From NCBI GenBank assembly GCA_030598645.1, contig JAUVPN010000025.1:1-13155 (forward strand): a DNA stretch of 13,155 nt, written 5' to 3'. Both the position numbers and the translations under genes were made by a program. Below, piece after piece: positions 7,763-13,155 of the stretch. Positions within the stretch are counted from its first letter, which is position 1. Each line of letters opens with the position of its first letter. This stretch comes from Hyphomicrobium sp. Its GTDB lineage: Bacteria > Pseudomonadota > Alphaproteobacteria > Rhizobiales > Hyphomicrobiaceae. The notes under the pieces are model-generated. The model had not been told where the DNA came from, searched no databases, and was given only the letters and a program-made list of their open reading frames with translations.

Positions 7763-7788
7763 AGAACGGCGCAATTGTCGGCGGCGTT
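7763..7788 (+). promoter_or_regulatory. Candidate EcfG (general stress sigma factor) promoter of the PRC-barrel gene
   Basis: AGAAC (7763-7767) and CGTT (7785-7788) are separated by 17 bases. The alphaproteobacterial general stress sigma factor EcfG/RpoE2 recognises GGAAC-N16/17-CGTT, so there is a single mismatch at the first position. It ends 44 bases before the start codon, a suitable distance. PRC-barrel envelope proteins are common members of this regulon, which makes the match more believable; it remains a prediction. Confidence 0.4.
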
Positions 7789-7820
7789 TGATGGGGAGGG
7801 GATCTGCCCCCTGATTGAAG

Positions 7821-7825
7821 AGGAG
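7821..7825 (+). promoter_or_regulatory. Ribosome binding site deciding the PRC-barrel start
   Basis: AGGAG seven bases before ATG 7833. The frame is also open from a TTG at 7815, but that would place this site inside the gene, so 7833 is preferred. Confidence 0.8.
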
Positions 7826-7832
7826 TAAGCTA

Positions 7833-8657
7833 ATGATGAGAGGCGTGTTGATACTTACCGTTGCGGTCGCCTTCCTGGCCCAAACAGCCTGGGCCGAGAA
7901 CGTAACCATTGACGAAAATGTCTTCCTGAAAACCCAAGACGAAGGTCAGTACCTCGCAAGAGATCTGTTGCTCGGCCTGCAGGTCAAAAACGCGGATGGT
8001 CAGATCGTTGGCGACGTTGAGGATCTGATCTTGAACGCCGACAACCAGGTGGAGGGTATTGTGATGGGGACCGGCGGCTTCGCCGGATTTGGCGAGAAAC
8101 GCGTTGGTGTGCGCCTGCCGGCATTGCAGATCGACAACAAGGATGGAAAGGTCACGATAGTTCTGCCACAGGCGACCAAGGAGGTACTTGACGCTTTGGC
8201 GCCGTTTGCGCGCTCAAAGCCTCGCAAGTCCCTACTCGATCGCGCAATTGGTAAGACAAAGGAACTAAAGGACAAGGGGTCTGTCACCGCCAAGGATGCA
8301 TACGAAAAGGCCAAAGAAGACGCCGGACCAGCTTTTGAAAAGGCCAAGGAGGCTGCAAAAGAGGCCTATGACGACGTCAAGGAAAAGGCAGCTCCTGCTC
8401 TGCAACAGGCTAAGGAAGCCGCGAAGGAAGCCTACGATAAGGCAAGAGAATCGATTGAAAATAGGTCTTCCGAACCCACACCTGTCGTGCCAGCGCCAGA
8501 GGCGGAGACAATTGCTCCGCAGCCTGCGCCGGACGCCGCTGCGCCGAGAGGATCAGACGCCGAGATGCCAGCTTCGCAGCCTGCGCCGGACGCGGCCGCC
8601 CCGAGAGGATCAGACGCCGAGATGCCAGCTTTGCAAGAGCCTGCTCCACAACCGTAG
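7833..8657 (+). CDS. Secreted PRC-barrel protein with Ala/Lys-rich helical repeats and Pro/Ala tail
   Basis: A 274-residue protein in three parts. A Sec signal peptide (1-21, cleavage after AWA) leads to a PRC-barrel domain at about 41-125, recognisable from LLGLQVKNADGQIVGDVEDL, the GIVMGTGG turn and VGVRLPAL. Residues 133-210 are a charged Ala/Lys/Glu helix with a clear 22-residue repeat (164-185 and 186-207, both containing AKEAAKEAYD), resembling LEA or apolipoprotein-type amphipathic helices. The tail (211-274) is Pro/Ala-rich and contains a 19-residue tandem duplication. PRC-barrels are small ligand- or protein-binding beta-barrels found in photosynthetic reaction centre H subunits and many stress proteins. 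A periplasmic protective or envelope-organising role is inference. It is divergent from gyrA, has a strong ribosome site and a possible EcfG promoter, which suggests stress induction. Confidence 0.85.
   Translation: MMRGVLILTVAVAFLAQTAWAENVTIDENVFLKTQDEGQYLARDLLLGLQVKNADGQIVGDVEDLILNADNQVEGIVMGTGGFAGFGEKRVGVRLPALQIDNKDGKVTIVLPQATKEVLDALAPFARSKPRKSLLDRAIGKTKELKDKGSVTAKDAYEKAKEDAGPAFEKAKEAAKEAYDDVKEKAAPALQQAKEAAKEAYDKARESIENRSSEPTPVVPAPEAETIAPQPAPDAAAPRGSDAEMPASQPAPDAAAPRGSDAEMPALQEPAPQP
8519..8632 (+). repeat. Two tandem 57-bp repeats inside the PRC-barrel gene
   Basis: Unit 1 spans 8519-8575 and unit 2 8576-8632. Both begin GCAGCCTGCGCCGGACGC and encode the same 19-residue block (QPAPDAAAPRGSDAEMPA with its flanking residue). 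The copies differ at only a few positions, some of them silent, suggesting a recent in-frame duplication that could vary in copy number. Confidence 0.9.
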
Positions 8658-9042
8658 TTTCTGGCTTGCACATTCGCGTTGTGTAGAATTCAGTTTTTCG
8701 AAACCAGGTAAGAGTCCCGTGCTGCGGCGGGCTCTTACTCACGTATTGCATCCTGATCTCACTACCACTCGTGGCATACGCTGCGTTTGCGATGCTTGTC
8801 CAGAAAACAACAAGTCGCGCCATCGATCAAAGGATCATTCTCTTTCATTTTGAACGCCGGCAAGCCGATTAGTTTGCACCAGAGACGACTGGCAAGCTGC
8901 TCGCCTTGGACGGCAAAACTGAGATAACGCGCGGTGTCTGGCAATTCGATTGCCCATACCAGCGAACCCGACCTATCGGTGAGATTGTCCGGTCCACCCA
9001 ATGAAGTAAAGTGACCTCAGAGAAACTTTTAAGGAAATTGCC
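8658..9042. other. Intergenic region between PRC-barrel gene and CDF transporter
   Basis: This 385-base stretch has no gene I can call with confidence. It holds one inverted repeat (listed separately) and the ribosome site AAGGA (9031-9035) of the next gene. A 79-codon minus-strand frame (9001-8762, TTG start) is open and reads somewhat like protein, but it has no close ribosome site and resembles nothing I recognise; I treat it as unproven. No convincing promoter for the transporter gene stands out. Confidence 0.5.
8708..8738 (+). terminator. Inverted repeat downstream of the PRC-barrel gene, possible terminator
   Basis: GTAAGAGTCC (8708-8717) pairs with GGCTCTTAC plus one more G (8729-8738), giving a 10-bp stem with one G-T pair and an 11-base loop. 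It starts 51 bases after the stop codon. No T-run follows (TCACGTATTG), so it may be a Rho-type 3' end hairpin, a stability element or chance. Confidence 0.35.
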
Positions 9043-10113
9043 GTGGCTTCTAGCGGTTCAACTAAAGTCGTCATAATAGCGTTAGCGTGCAATTTCGGGA
9101 TAGCCGTGGCCAAGTTTACCGCCGCTGCCTGGACCCAGTCTTCGGCTATGCTTTCGGAGGCGATTCACTCTGTCGTCGATACGTCCAATCAAGCACTCCT
9201 GCTTTATGGGATACACCGGTCACAGCGACCGGCCGATGCGCGCCACCCTTTCGGTTACTCAAAGGAGCTCTATTTCTGGAGTTTTGTCGTTGCCATAATG
9301 TTATTTTCCCTCGGCGCTGGCATCTCTATCTACGAAGGCTTCCAAAAGCTGCGGTATCCGCACCCGGTCACCAGCTTCACGGTCAACTACATCGTGCTCG
9401 CTGTTGCCCTGCTGCTTGAGGGATACACAGCTTGGCGTGCTATCACAGAATTTGAAACCCGACGTGGTGCCAGGAGCTGGTTTGCCGCCTTGCGCCTATC
9501 CAAAGACGCGGCACTGTTCACGGTTCTCTTGGAAGATATTGCTGCGGTGTCAGGCCTCGTGATCGCATTCATCGGATTGCTCACAGTGCAGTTCCTCGGC
9601 ATCCAGCAAGCCGATGCCATCGCCTCGATTCTCATCGGCCTCATTTTGGCAGCAGTTGCCATCTTCATGAGTATCGAGATCAAGGGACTTCTCGTCGGTG
9701 AAGCAGCAAGCCCAAAGGTGCAGTCAGGTCTTCGAGAGATCTTGCAAAGTAAGATTGGACCGGCCGGACCGCTGCTCGCCATCAATGAGATTCGCACTAT
9801 GCATCTTGGGCCGGAGGACGTGCTGGTCGCGGCGAGCGTCGATGCTGCCGATGGCGTTCCGGCAGAAGAACTGGAAGCGCTAACGGCGCAGTTCGAACGC
9901 GCGATCACTGAAAAATTTCCCGAAGTACGGCGTCTCTATATTGAAACGCAGTCGAACACCGACCATCGGGCCGCTATCGCAGCTGAGAAAAGTCGACAGC
10001 GATCGAACACAAATACCCCGGAGAAAAAGATCGCAAGCCGCGCCAAAAAACCGACAGCTGCGAAGGCAGCGACCGATCGCAAATCGAAAAAAATGCCAAA
10101 GCACCAAAGTTGA
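9043..10113 (+). CDS. Cation diffusion facilitator family transporter (ZnT9-like)
   Basis: CDF proteins exchange cytosolic divalent metals, usually Zn2+, for protons across the inner membrane. The 356-residue protein shows six membrane segments, roughly 9-30, 36-57, 78-99, 113-132, 157-182 and 190-211. The second carries HSVVD (His42, Asp46), the metal-site H-x3-D motif. The fifth has LLEDIAAV (Glu164-Asp165) instead of the usual H/D-x3-D. The block SEAIHSVVDTSNQALLLYG and the RHPFGYSKELYFWS loop fit the ZnT9-like branch. A cytoplasmic ferredoxin-like domain occupies about 222-302. The last 50 residues (about 307-356) are low-complexity and rich in Lys, Arg and Ala, which is unusual for the family. 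The start is GTG 9043 with AAGGA seven bases upstream. It converges on ssb with 35 bases between stops. The metal cannot be told from sequence. Confidence 0.9.
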   Translation: MASSGSTKVVIIALACNFGIAVAKFTAAAWTQSSAMLSEAIHSVVDTSNQALLLYGIHRSQRPADARHPFGYSKELYFWSFVVAIMLFSLGAGISIYEGFQKLRYPHPVTSFTVNYIVLAVALLLEGYTAWRAITEFETRRGARSWFAALRLSKDAALFTVLLEDIAAVSGLVIAFIGLLTVQFLGIQQADAIASILIGLILAAVAIFMSIEIKGLLVGEAASPKVQSGLREILQSKIGPAGPLLAINEIRTMHLGPEDVLVAASVDAADGVPAEELEALTAQFERAITEKFPEVRRLYIETQSNTDHRAAIAAEKSRQRSNTNTPEKKIASRAKKPTAAKAATDRKSKKMPKHQS

Positions 10114-10148
10114 TGGCGCAATTACCAACGGGCGCCTTGGCCTAGCGC

Positions 10149-10634
10149 CTAAAAAGGAATTTCATCGTCGAGCTGCTTGTCAAAACCACCCTTCGCAGAT
10201 CCGCCCTTGGCACCCTCACCATACCCATTGTCAGAACCATAGCCGGCCTGGCCGCCTTCCTGCATACCGGCACCTGGACTGCTGCGGCCATCGAGCATGG
10301 TCAGGTTGCCGTTAAAGCCCTGCAACACGACCTCGGTTGAGTAGCGATCCTGACCCGACTGGTCCTGCCACTTGCGCGTCTGTAGCTGGCCCTCGATAAA
10401 AATCTTCGACCCCTTCTTGAGATACTGCTCCACCACTCGGCACAAATTCTCATTGAAGATGACAACCGAATGCCATTCCGTCTTTTCCCGCCGTTCGCCC
10501 GTCGCCTTGTCGCGCCATGATTCGCTGGTCGCAATCCGCAAATTGGCGATGGGACGGCCATCCTGGGTGCGACGGATCTCAGGGTCCTTTCCGAGATTGC
10601 CAATTAGGATCACCTTGTTCACAGAACCGGCCAT
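10149..10634 (-). CDS. ssb: Single-stranded DNA-binding protein
   Basis: SSB coats single-stranded DNA during replication, recombination and repair and recruits partner proteins through its acidic C-terminal tip. The 161-residue protein opens with [19 protein letters not shown], the canonical OB-fold start, followed by the family block [26 protein letters not shown]-fold residues run to about 110. A Gly-rich linker (about 118-150) leads to DDEIPF, the conserved acidic tip. The start is ATG 10634, with AAGGAG eight bases upstream; an in-frame GTG at 10643 overlaps that site and is rejected. In many alphaproteobacteria ssb lies next to uvrA; here the gene upstream on the same strand encodes a pentapeptide-repeat protein. 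A LexA-type site in the upstream gap suggests SOS control. Confidence 0.97.
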   Translation of the reverse strand: MAGSVNKVILIGNLGKDPEIRRTQDGRPIANLRIATSESWRDKATGERREKTEWHSVVIFNENLCRVVEQYLKKGSKIFIEGQLQTRKWQDQSGQDRYSTEVVLQGFNGNLTMLDGRSSPGAGMQEGGQAGYGSDNGYGEGAKGGSAKGGFDKQLDDEIPF

Positions 10635-10961
10635 GCGTTGCACTCCTTATTCTTTCATCTAAGGGCGGCCCAATTCCTGATCGGCACGCCGTGAGAACTG
10701 CTCTTAATGGCGACTTGGGCATCTGAACCCAAACGACCGCCGCCTCATGTCGACTCAACCACCCACCCTAATCCGATGAAGCCGTACAGCCTTCGCCAGC
10801 GGCGACCTTGTCCACGTCTTTCCAGCAACCACCGATGAGGCAATGGATATCCAGCCTAAACAGACCGAATGTTCTACATATGTTCCACAACTAAGGCCTG
10901 GCGATGTCGCTGGCAAGGGCCATTTGGGTTAGACACGCTTAACGACAACAAAATACTTGGA
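10635..10961. other. Upstream region of ssb
   Basis: A 327-base gap between the end of the pentapeptide-repeat gene and ssb. It contains the ssb ribosome site (AAGGAG, complement of 10643-10648) and a LexA-type direct repeat (listed separately). I see no coding frame of useful length on either strand, no T-rich terminator after the pentapeptide-repeat gene, and no clear -35/-10 pair. Confidence 0.6.
10871..10885 (-). promoter_or_regulatory. LexA-type SOS box upstream of ssb
   Basis: GTTC (10871-10874), seven bases, then GTTC (10882-10885): the direct repeat GTTC-N7-GTTC is the LexA recognition site of alphaproteobacteria. It reads GAAC-N7-GAAC toward ssb. The match is exact at all eight defined bases. 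The site ends 236 bases before the ssb start codon, farther than usual, so either ssb has a long leader or the site is a remnant of an older uvrA-ssb promoter arrangement. Confidence 0.55.
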
Positions 10962-13010
10962 TTACCGGCCCCGTTGCTGCTCGGCCTTATCTGCTAGCGC
11001 GCGGACCACCGGTGCGGGTGTCGTCTTGGAAGCCGGGCAATTCGAGCTCCGCAGCCCGTCGTAGACCGCCACAACATCTCCGCGAAACTGCTGCTCCATC
11101 GCGCGCTGCGCGATACCCGTTGCGACGGAGCCGTCACTCCAGCGCGCGCTGCACATCAGCCCAGTCAAATAGTTGGTGAGATCAGCCTGGTAGGTCTCAG
11201 CAGGGGGCGGCGGCGACATGCCGACCCAGCTTTGCCAGTGCAGCTCATCGGCGCTGCCCTTCCACTTGGTGCTTTCATTATCATCGAGCAGTGGCGCAGT
11301 CTTCTCGCGCGCACGGTTGCGTACTTCCTTGTCTGAAATTTCATCAATCGCGTCCTTGAGGCTCGATTTCTCATCATCGCCCAAGGGCTCGATCGTCAGC
11401 TCGGAAAGATCTGCCAGGCCGCTCGTATCCCATGCGGGCGGTACGGTGCTCCAGATGCTTGCACCGCGCAGATCGGCGCCGACCAAAGCCGTATCCGTCA
11501 TGTCGGCCCCCTGGAGTTTCGCCCGTCGCAAGCTCGCCGCGGCAAGATCCGCATTCTGCAATTGAGCACCCTGCAGATGTGCAAAATTGAGCAAGGCGCC
11601 CTGCATCGCTGCACTGGAGAGATCGGCATTTTGTAGCTTGGCGCCGTTTAGATCCGCGCCACGCAGCGTCGCGTTGAGGAAGTTCGCGCCCTGCGCCTGC
11701 ATGCCACCCGTCAGATCAGCTTTCTCCAAGCGCGCATTAGACAAGCTTGCACCGACGAGAGACGAGCCGGAGAGATCCGCCCCCTCCAATCGCGCCTCTT
11801 CAAGCTTCGCGCCCTGCATATCGATCCCGGACATGTGTGCTCCGCCCAATCGCGCGCCTTTGAAGTTAGCTTTGCGGGCAGAGGCACAGCTGGCGGCGAT
11901 ACGGTCGTTACTCAAGAACAGTAAGTCAAGGTCCGAACAGGTCATCCAAGCGTTTTTCAGATTGACACCTACGAGGCTTGCCCCGTCGAGGCGTGCACCT
12001 GTCAAATCGGCACCTTGCAGATCGGAACGGTCAAGTTTTGCGTTGCGAAGATCACGGCCACGGAGCTTGAGCGTCTTATCGTTTTCGTCAAGATCGGACT
12101 CATCAACGAGGTCGGCATCGATGACGACTAAATTACGATGAAAAACTCCGAACAAACTCTCATCAGATGCCCGCCCCGAAAGAAACGGTAGCGCGAAACC
12201 GCCATCAGCCCGCGCACCCTTCTCGTCACCTGCCCAAACCAGCAAATCTCGGCCCGTCTTATCGAGCGTCTCGCCTGGCACGGTCGCAGCGAAAAACGAC
12301 AAATAAGCCACCAACGCCAATACCAAGGTGGTGATGATTGTGCTCAAAGGGTGGGTTGCGGTCGTGCGCCAGAACGCCTGGAAGAAGGAGGTCTCCGGCC
12401 GCATCAAAAAGACGCCGATAAGGATTAACAAACCAATGTCGAAAACGAGCGCGATACGGTTGATCCAGGTAGTCGTCACATCATGATAGGGCAAGAACAC
12501 GACTTGTATATAAAGCAGCAGGATCACAGGAATTATCACCACCGTGAGCCAGGTCATCAAGTGCAGAAACGTGCTCATGACGCGGCTACGTTGCGGTCCG
12601 GCGATTCCCTGAACGAAGAAAAAATTATGCAACTCCAGGCGCAGAGGATGAGTACGCTTTTTGGTAGCTTCCAAAAGCTGAATGGCGTGATCAAATTCCA
12701 GCGTCTTCCTCGCCAGAAGGACAAGCTGCGCTAATATACCTAGATGGAACAGAACGATTACGATTGGGGCAAACTGGAAAAACTGTTTGAGCTGGATGTT
12801 GACCTGAAGGATCGGTAGCTGCACAGGTGTTTCCAGCAGCAGCGCCTCATGCGTCACGCCGGCAACAGCAACCATGACGTAGGCCATGATGGCGAGGAAG
12901 ATGAGCCACCCTGTTTGTGCCTTATCGCTCGACCGGTTCACCGCCTCAAGCAGACTGTATGGGTTGACCGGAGTTTCTGATTCCGGTGCACCTTGCGTCG
13001 AATCCACCAT
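10962..13010 (-). CDS. Membrane-anchored pentapeptide-repeat protein
   Basis: A 682-residue protein. The N-terminal 250 residues hold about five membrane segments (34-55, 79-101, 151-175, 182-203, 222-244). A linker leads to a pentapeptide-repeat domain, about 316-350 and 382-520, with A(D/N/S)LxG/xA periodicity such as LQGADLTGARLDGAS and LRGADLNGAKLQNAD. Such repeats fold into a right-handed quadrilateral beta-helix. The two stretches are split by about 30 non-repeat residues containing Cys358 and Cys375. The last 160 residues (521-682) form a separate domain I do not recognise, rich in charged residues and with cysteines at 620 and 658. Most pentapeptide-repeat proteins have unknown function; the membrane anchor suggests a scaffold. 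It is not Qnr-like, since Qnr proteins are small and soluble. Start ATG 13010 has a G-rich stretch upstream but no textbook ribosome site. Confidence 0.88.
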   Translation of the reverse strand: MVDSTQGAPESETPVNPYSLLEAVNRSSDKAQTGWLIFLAIMAYVMVAVAGVTHEALLLETPVQLPILQVNIQLKQFFQFAPIVIVLFHLGILAQLVLLARKTLEFDHAIQLLEATKKRTHPLRLELHNFFFVQGIAGPQRSRVMSTFLHLMTWLTVVIIPVILLLYIQVVFLPYHDVTTTWINRIALVFDIGLLILIGVFLMRPETSFFQAFWRTTATHPLSTIITTLVLALVAYLSFFAATVPGETLDKTGRDLLVWAGDEKGARADGGFALPFLSGRASDESLFGVFHRNLVVIDADLVDESDLDENDKTLKLRGRDLRNAKLDRSDLQGADLTGARLDGASLVGVNLKNAWMTCSDLDLLFLSNDRIAASCASARKANFKGARLGGAHMSGIDMQGAKLEEARLEGADLSGSSLVGASLSNARLEKADLTGGMQAQGANFLNATLRGADLNGAKLQNADLSSAAMQGALLNFAHLQGAQLQNADLAAASLRRAKLQGADMTDTALVGADLRGASIWSTVPPAWDTSGLADLSELTIEPLGDDEKSSLKDAIDEISDKEVRNRAREKTAPLLDDNESTKWKGSADELHWQSWVGMSPPPPAETYQADLTNYLTGLMCSARWSDGSVATGIAQRAMEQQFRGDVVAVYDGLRSSNCPASKTTPAPVVRALADKAEQQRGR

Positions 13011-13155
13011 TCAGGTACGCCCCCGCCAGCACATACTGCGAACAGCGCCAGACGTTAGCGGAGAAATTGTGGCCTTACCCATATTCAACTGTGCTTAGCT
13101 GCCACTAGTCCCCTTGCTATTTCTCCTCGGAACATTGCATGAGTAAAAAAGGCCC
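13011..13155. other. Upstream region of the pentapeptide-repeat gene, cut by the window edge
   Basis: This should hold the promoter of the pentapeptide-repeat gene. I see no convincing -35/-10 pair. An ATG on the plus strand at 13139 opens a frame (MSKKG...) that runs off the end, but it lacks a clear ribosome site, so whether a divergent gene starts here cannot be judged. Confidence 0.4.

Larger units (their letters stand above)
7517..7832. other. Divergent intergenic region between gyrA and the PRC-barrel gene
   Basis: This 316-base gap should carry promoters for both divergent genes. I see no coding frame worth calling. For the plus strand I find an EcfG-type candidate (listed separately) and a weaker sigma-70-like pair, TTGTCC (7722-7727) and TAGACC (7745-7750), with a 17-base spacer. 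For gyrA only a poor match is visible on the minus strand (TTGGCT, 18 bases, TAACCT), which I do not call. Confidence 0.6.

Noticed and set aside
7815..7832. TTG at 7815 as the PRC-barrel start
   Set aside because: The AGGAG ribosome site would lie inside the gene; ATG 7833 is correctly spaced and gives a clean signal peptide.
8519..8632. Tandem 57-bp repeats as a CRISPR or satellite element
   Set aside because: Only two copies with no spacers; they keep the reading frame and encode a repeated peptide.
10131..10149. GGCGC/GCGCC hairpin between the CDF and ssb stops as a bidirectional terminator
   Set aside because: Only a 5-bp stem, overlapping the ssb stop, with no T-run on either strand.
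10634..10643. GTG at 10643 as the ssb start
   Set aside because: It overlaps the AAGGAG ribosome site that is correctly spaced for ATG 10634, and [12 protein letters not shown] is the canonical SSB start.
10962..13010. Pentapeptide-repeat protein as a Qnr/MfpA-type gyrase protector, given gyrA in the same window
   Set aside because: Those proteins are soluble and about 180-220 residues long. This one has five membrane segments, a broken repeat array and a further C-terminal domain, and it is over 3 kb away from gyrA.
13139..13155. Start of a divergent plus-strand gene at the right edge
   Set aside because: Only five codons are visible and there is no clear ribosome site, so it cannot be supported.

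Overview
This window looks like a chromosomal segment of an alphaproteobacterium, most likely a member of the Hyphomicrobiales (Rhizobiales). Base composition is moderately GC-rich by eye. The main clue is gene order: gyrA, coaD, two cyclophilin genes and queA lie in that order on one strand, an arrangement I know from many Rhizobiales. Protein details agree, including the alphaproteobacterial style of the CoaD C-terminal half, the GyrA N-terminus and the GTTC-N7-GTTC LexA-type site near ssb. The genus cannot be fixed from the sequence.

Layout, read in the main direction of transcription (minus strand, right to left). A 682-residue membrane protein with a long pentapeptide-repeat domain (13010-10962) comes first. 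A 327-base gap with an SOS-box-like site follows, then ssb (10634-10149). Two plus-strand genes come next in coordinate order: a PRC-barrel envelope protein with helical repeats and a low-complexity tail (7833-8657), and a cation diffusion facilitator (9043-10113) that converges on ssb. The minus strand resumes with gyrA (7516-4748), coaD (4501-3998), an exported cyclophilin (3861-3316) and a cytosolic cyclophilin (3190-2711). An ArsM-like arsenite methyltransferase (2663-1815), an exported TPR protein (1679-732) and the N-terminal half of queA (583 to the window edge) complete the series.

Most of the window is housekeeping: replication and topology (gyrA, ssb), coenzyme A synthesis (coaD), protein folding (two cyclophilins) and tRNA queuosine modification (queA). 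The accessory material sits at the seams of this conserved block. An orphan arsenic methyltransferase and a TPR protein separate the cyclophilins from queA, and a likely stress-inducible PRC-barrel gene plus a metal exporter separate gyrA from ssb.

Regulatory signals I can support are a LexA-type direct repeat upstream of ssb, an EcfG-type (general stress sigma factor) promoter candidate 44 bases before the PRC-barrel gene, a hairpin terminator candidate after arsM, and a strong 10-bp inverted repeat between gyrA and coaD. I found no tRNA, rRNA, insertion sequence, prophage or CRISPR array. Nothing here is clearly a new system. The least explained items are the membrane-anchored pentapeptide-repeat protein and the PRC/helical-repeat protein.
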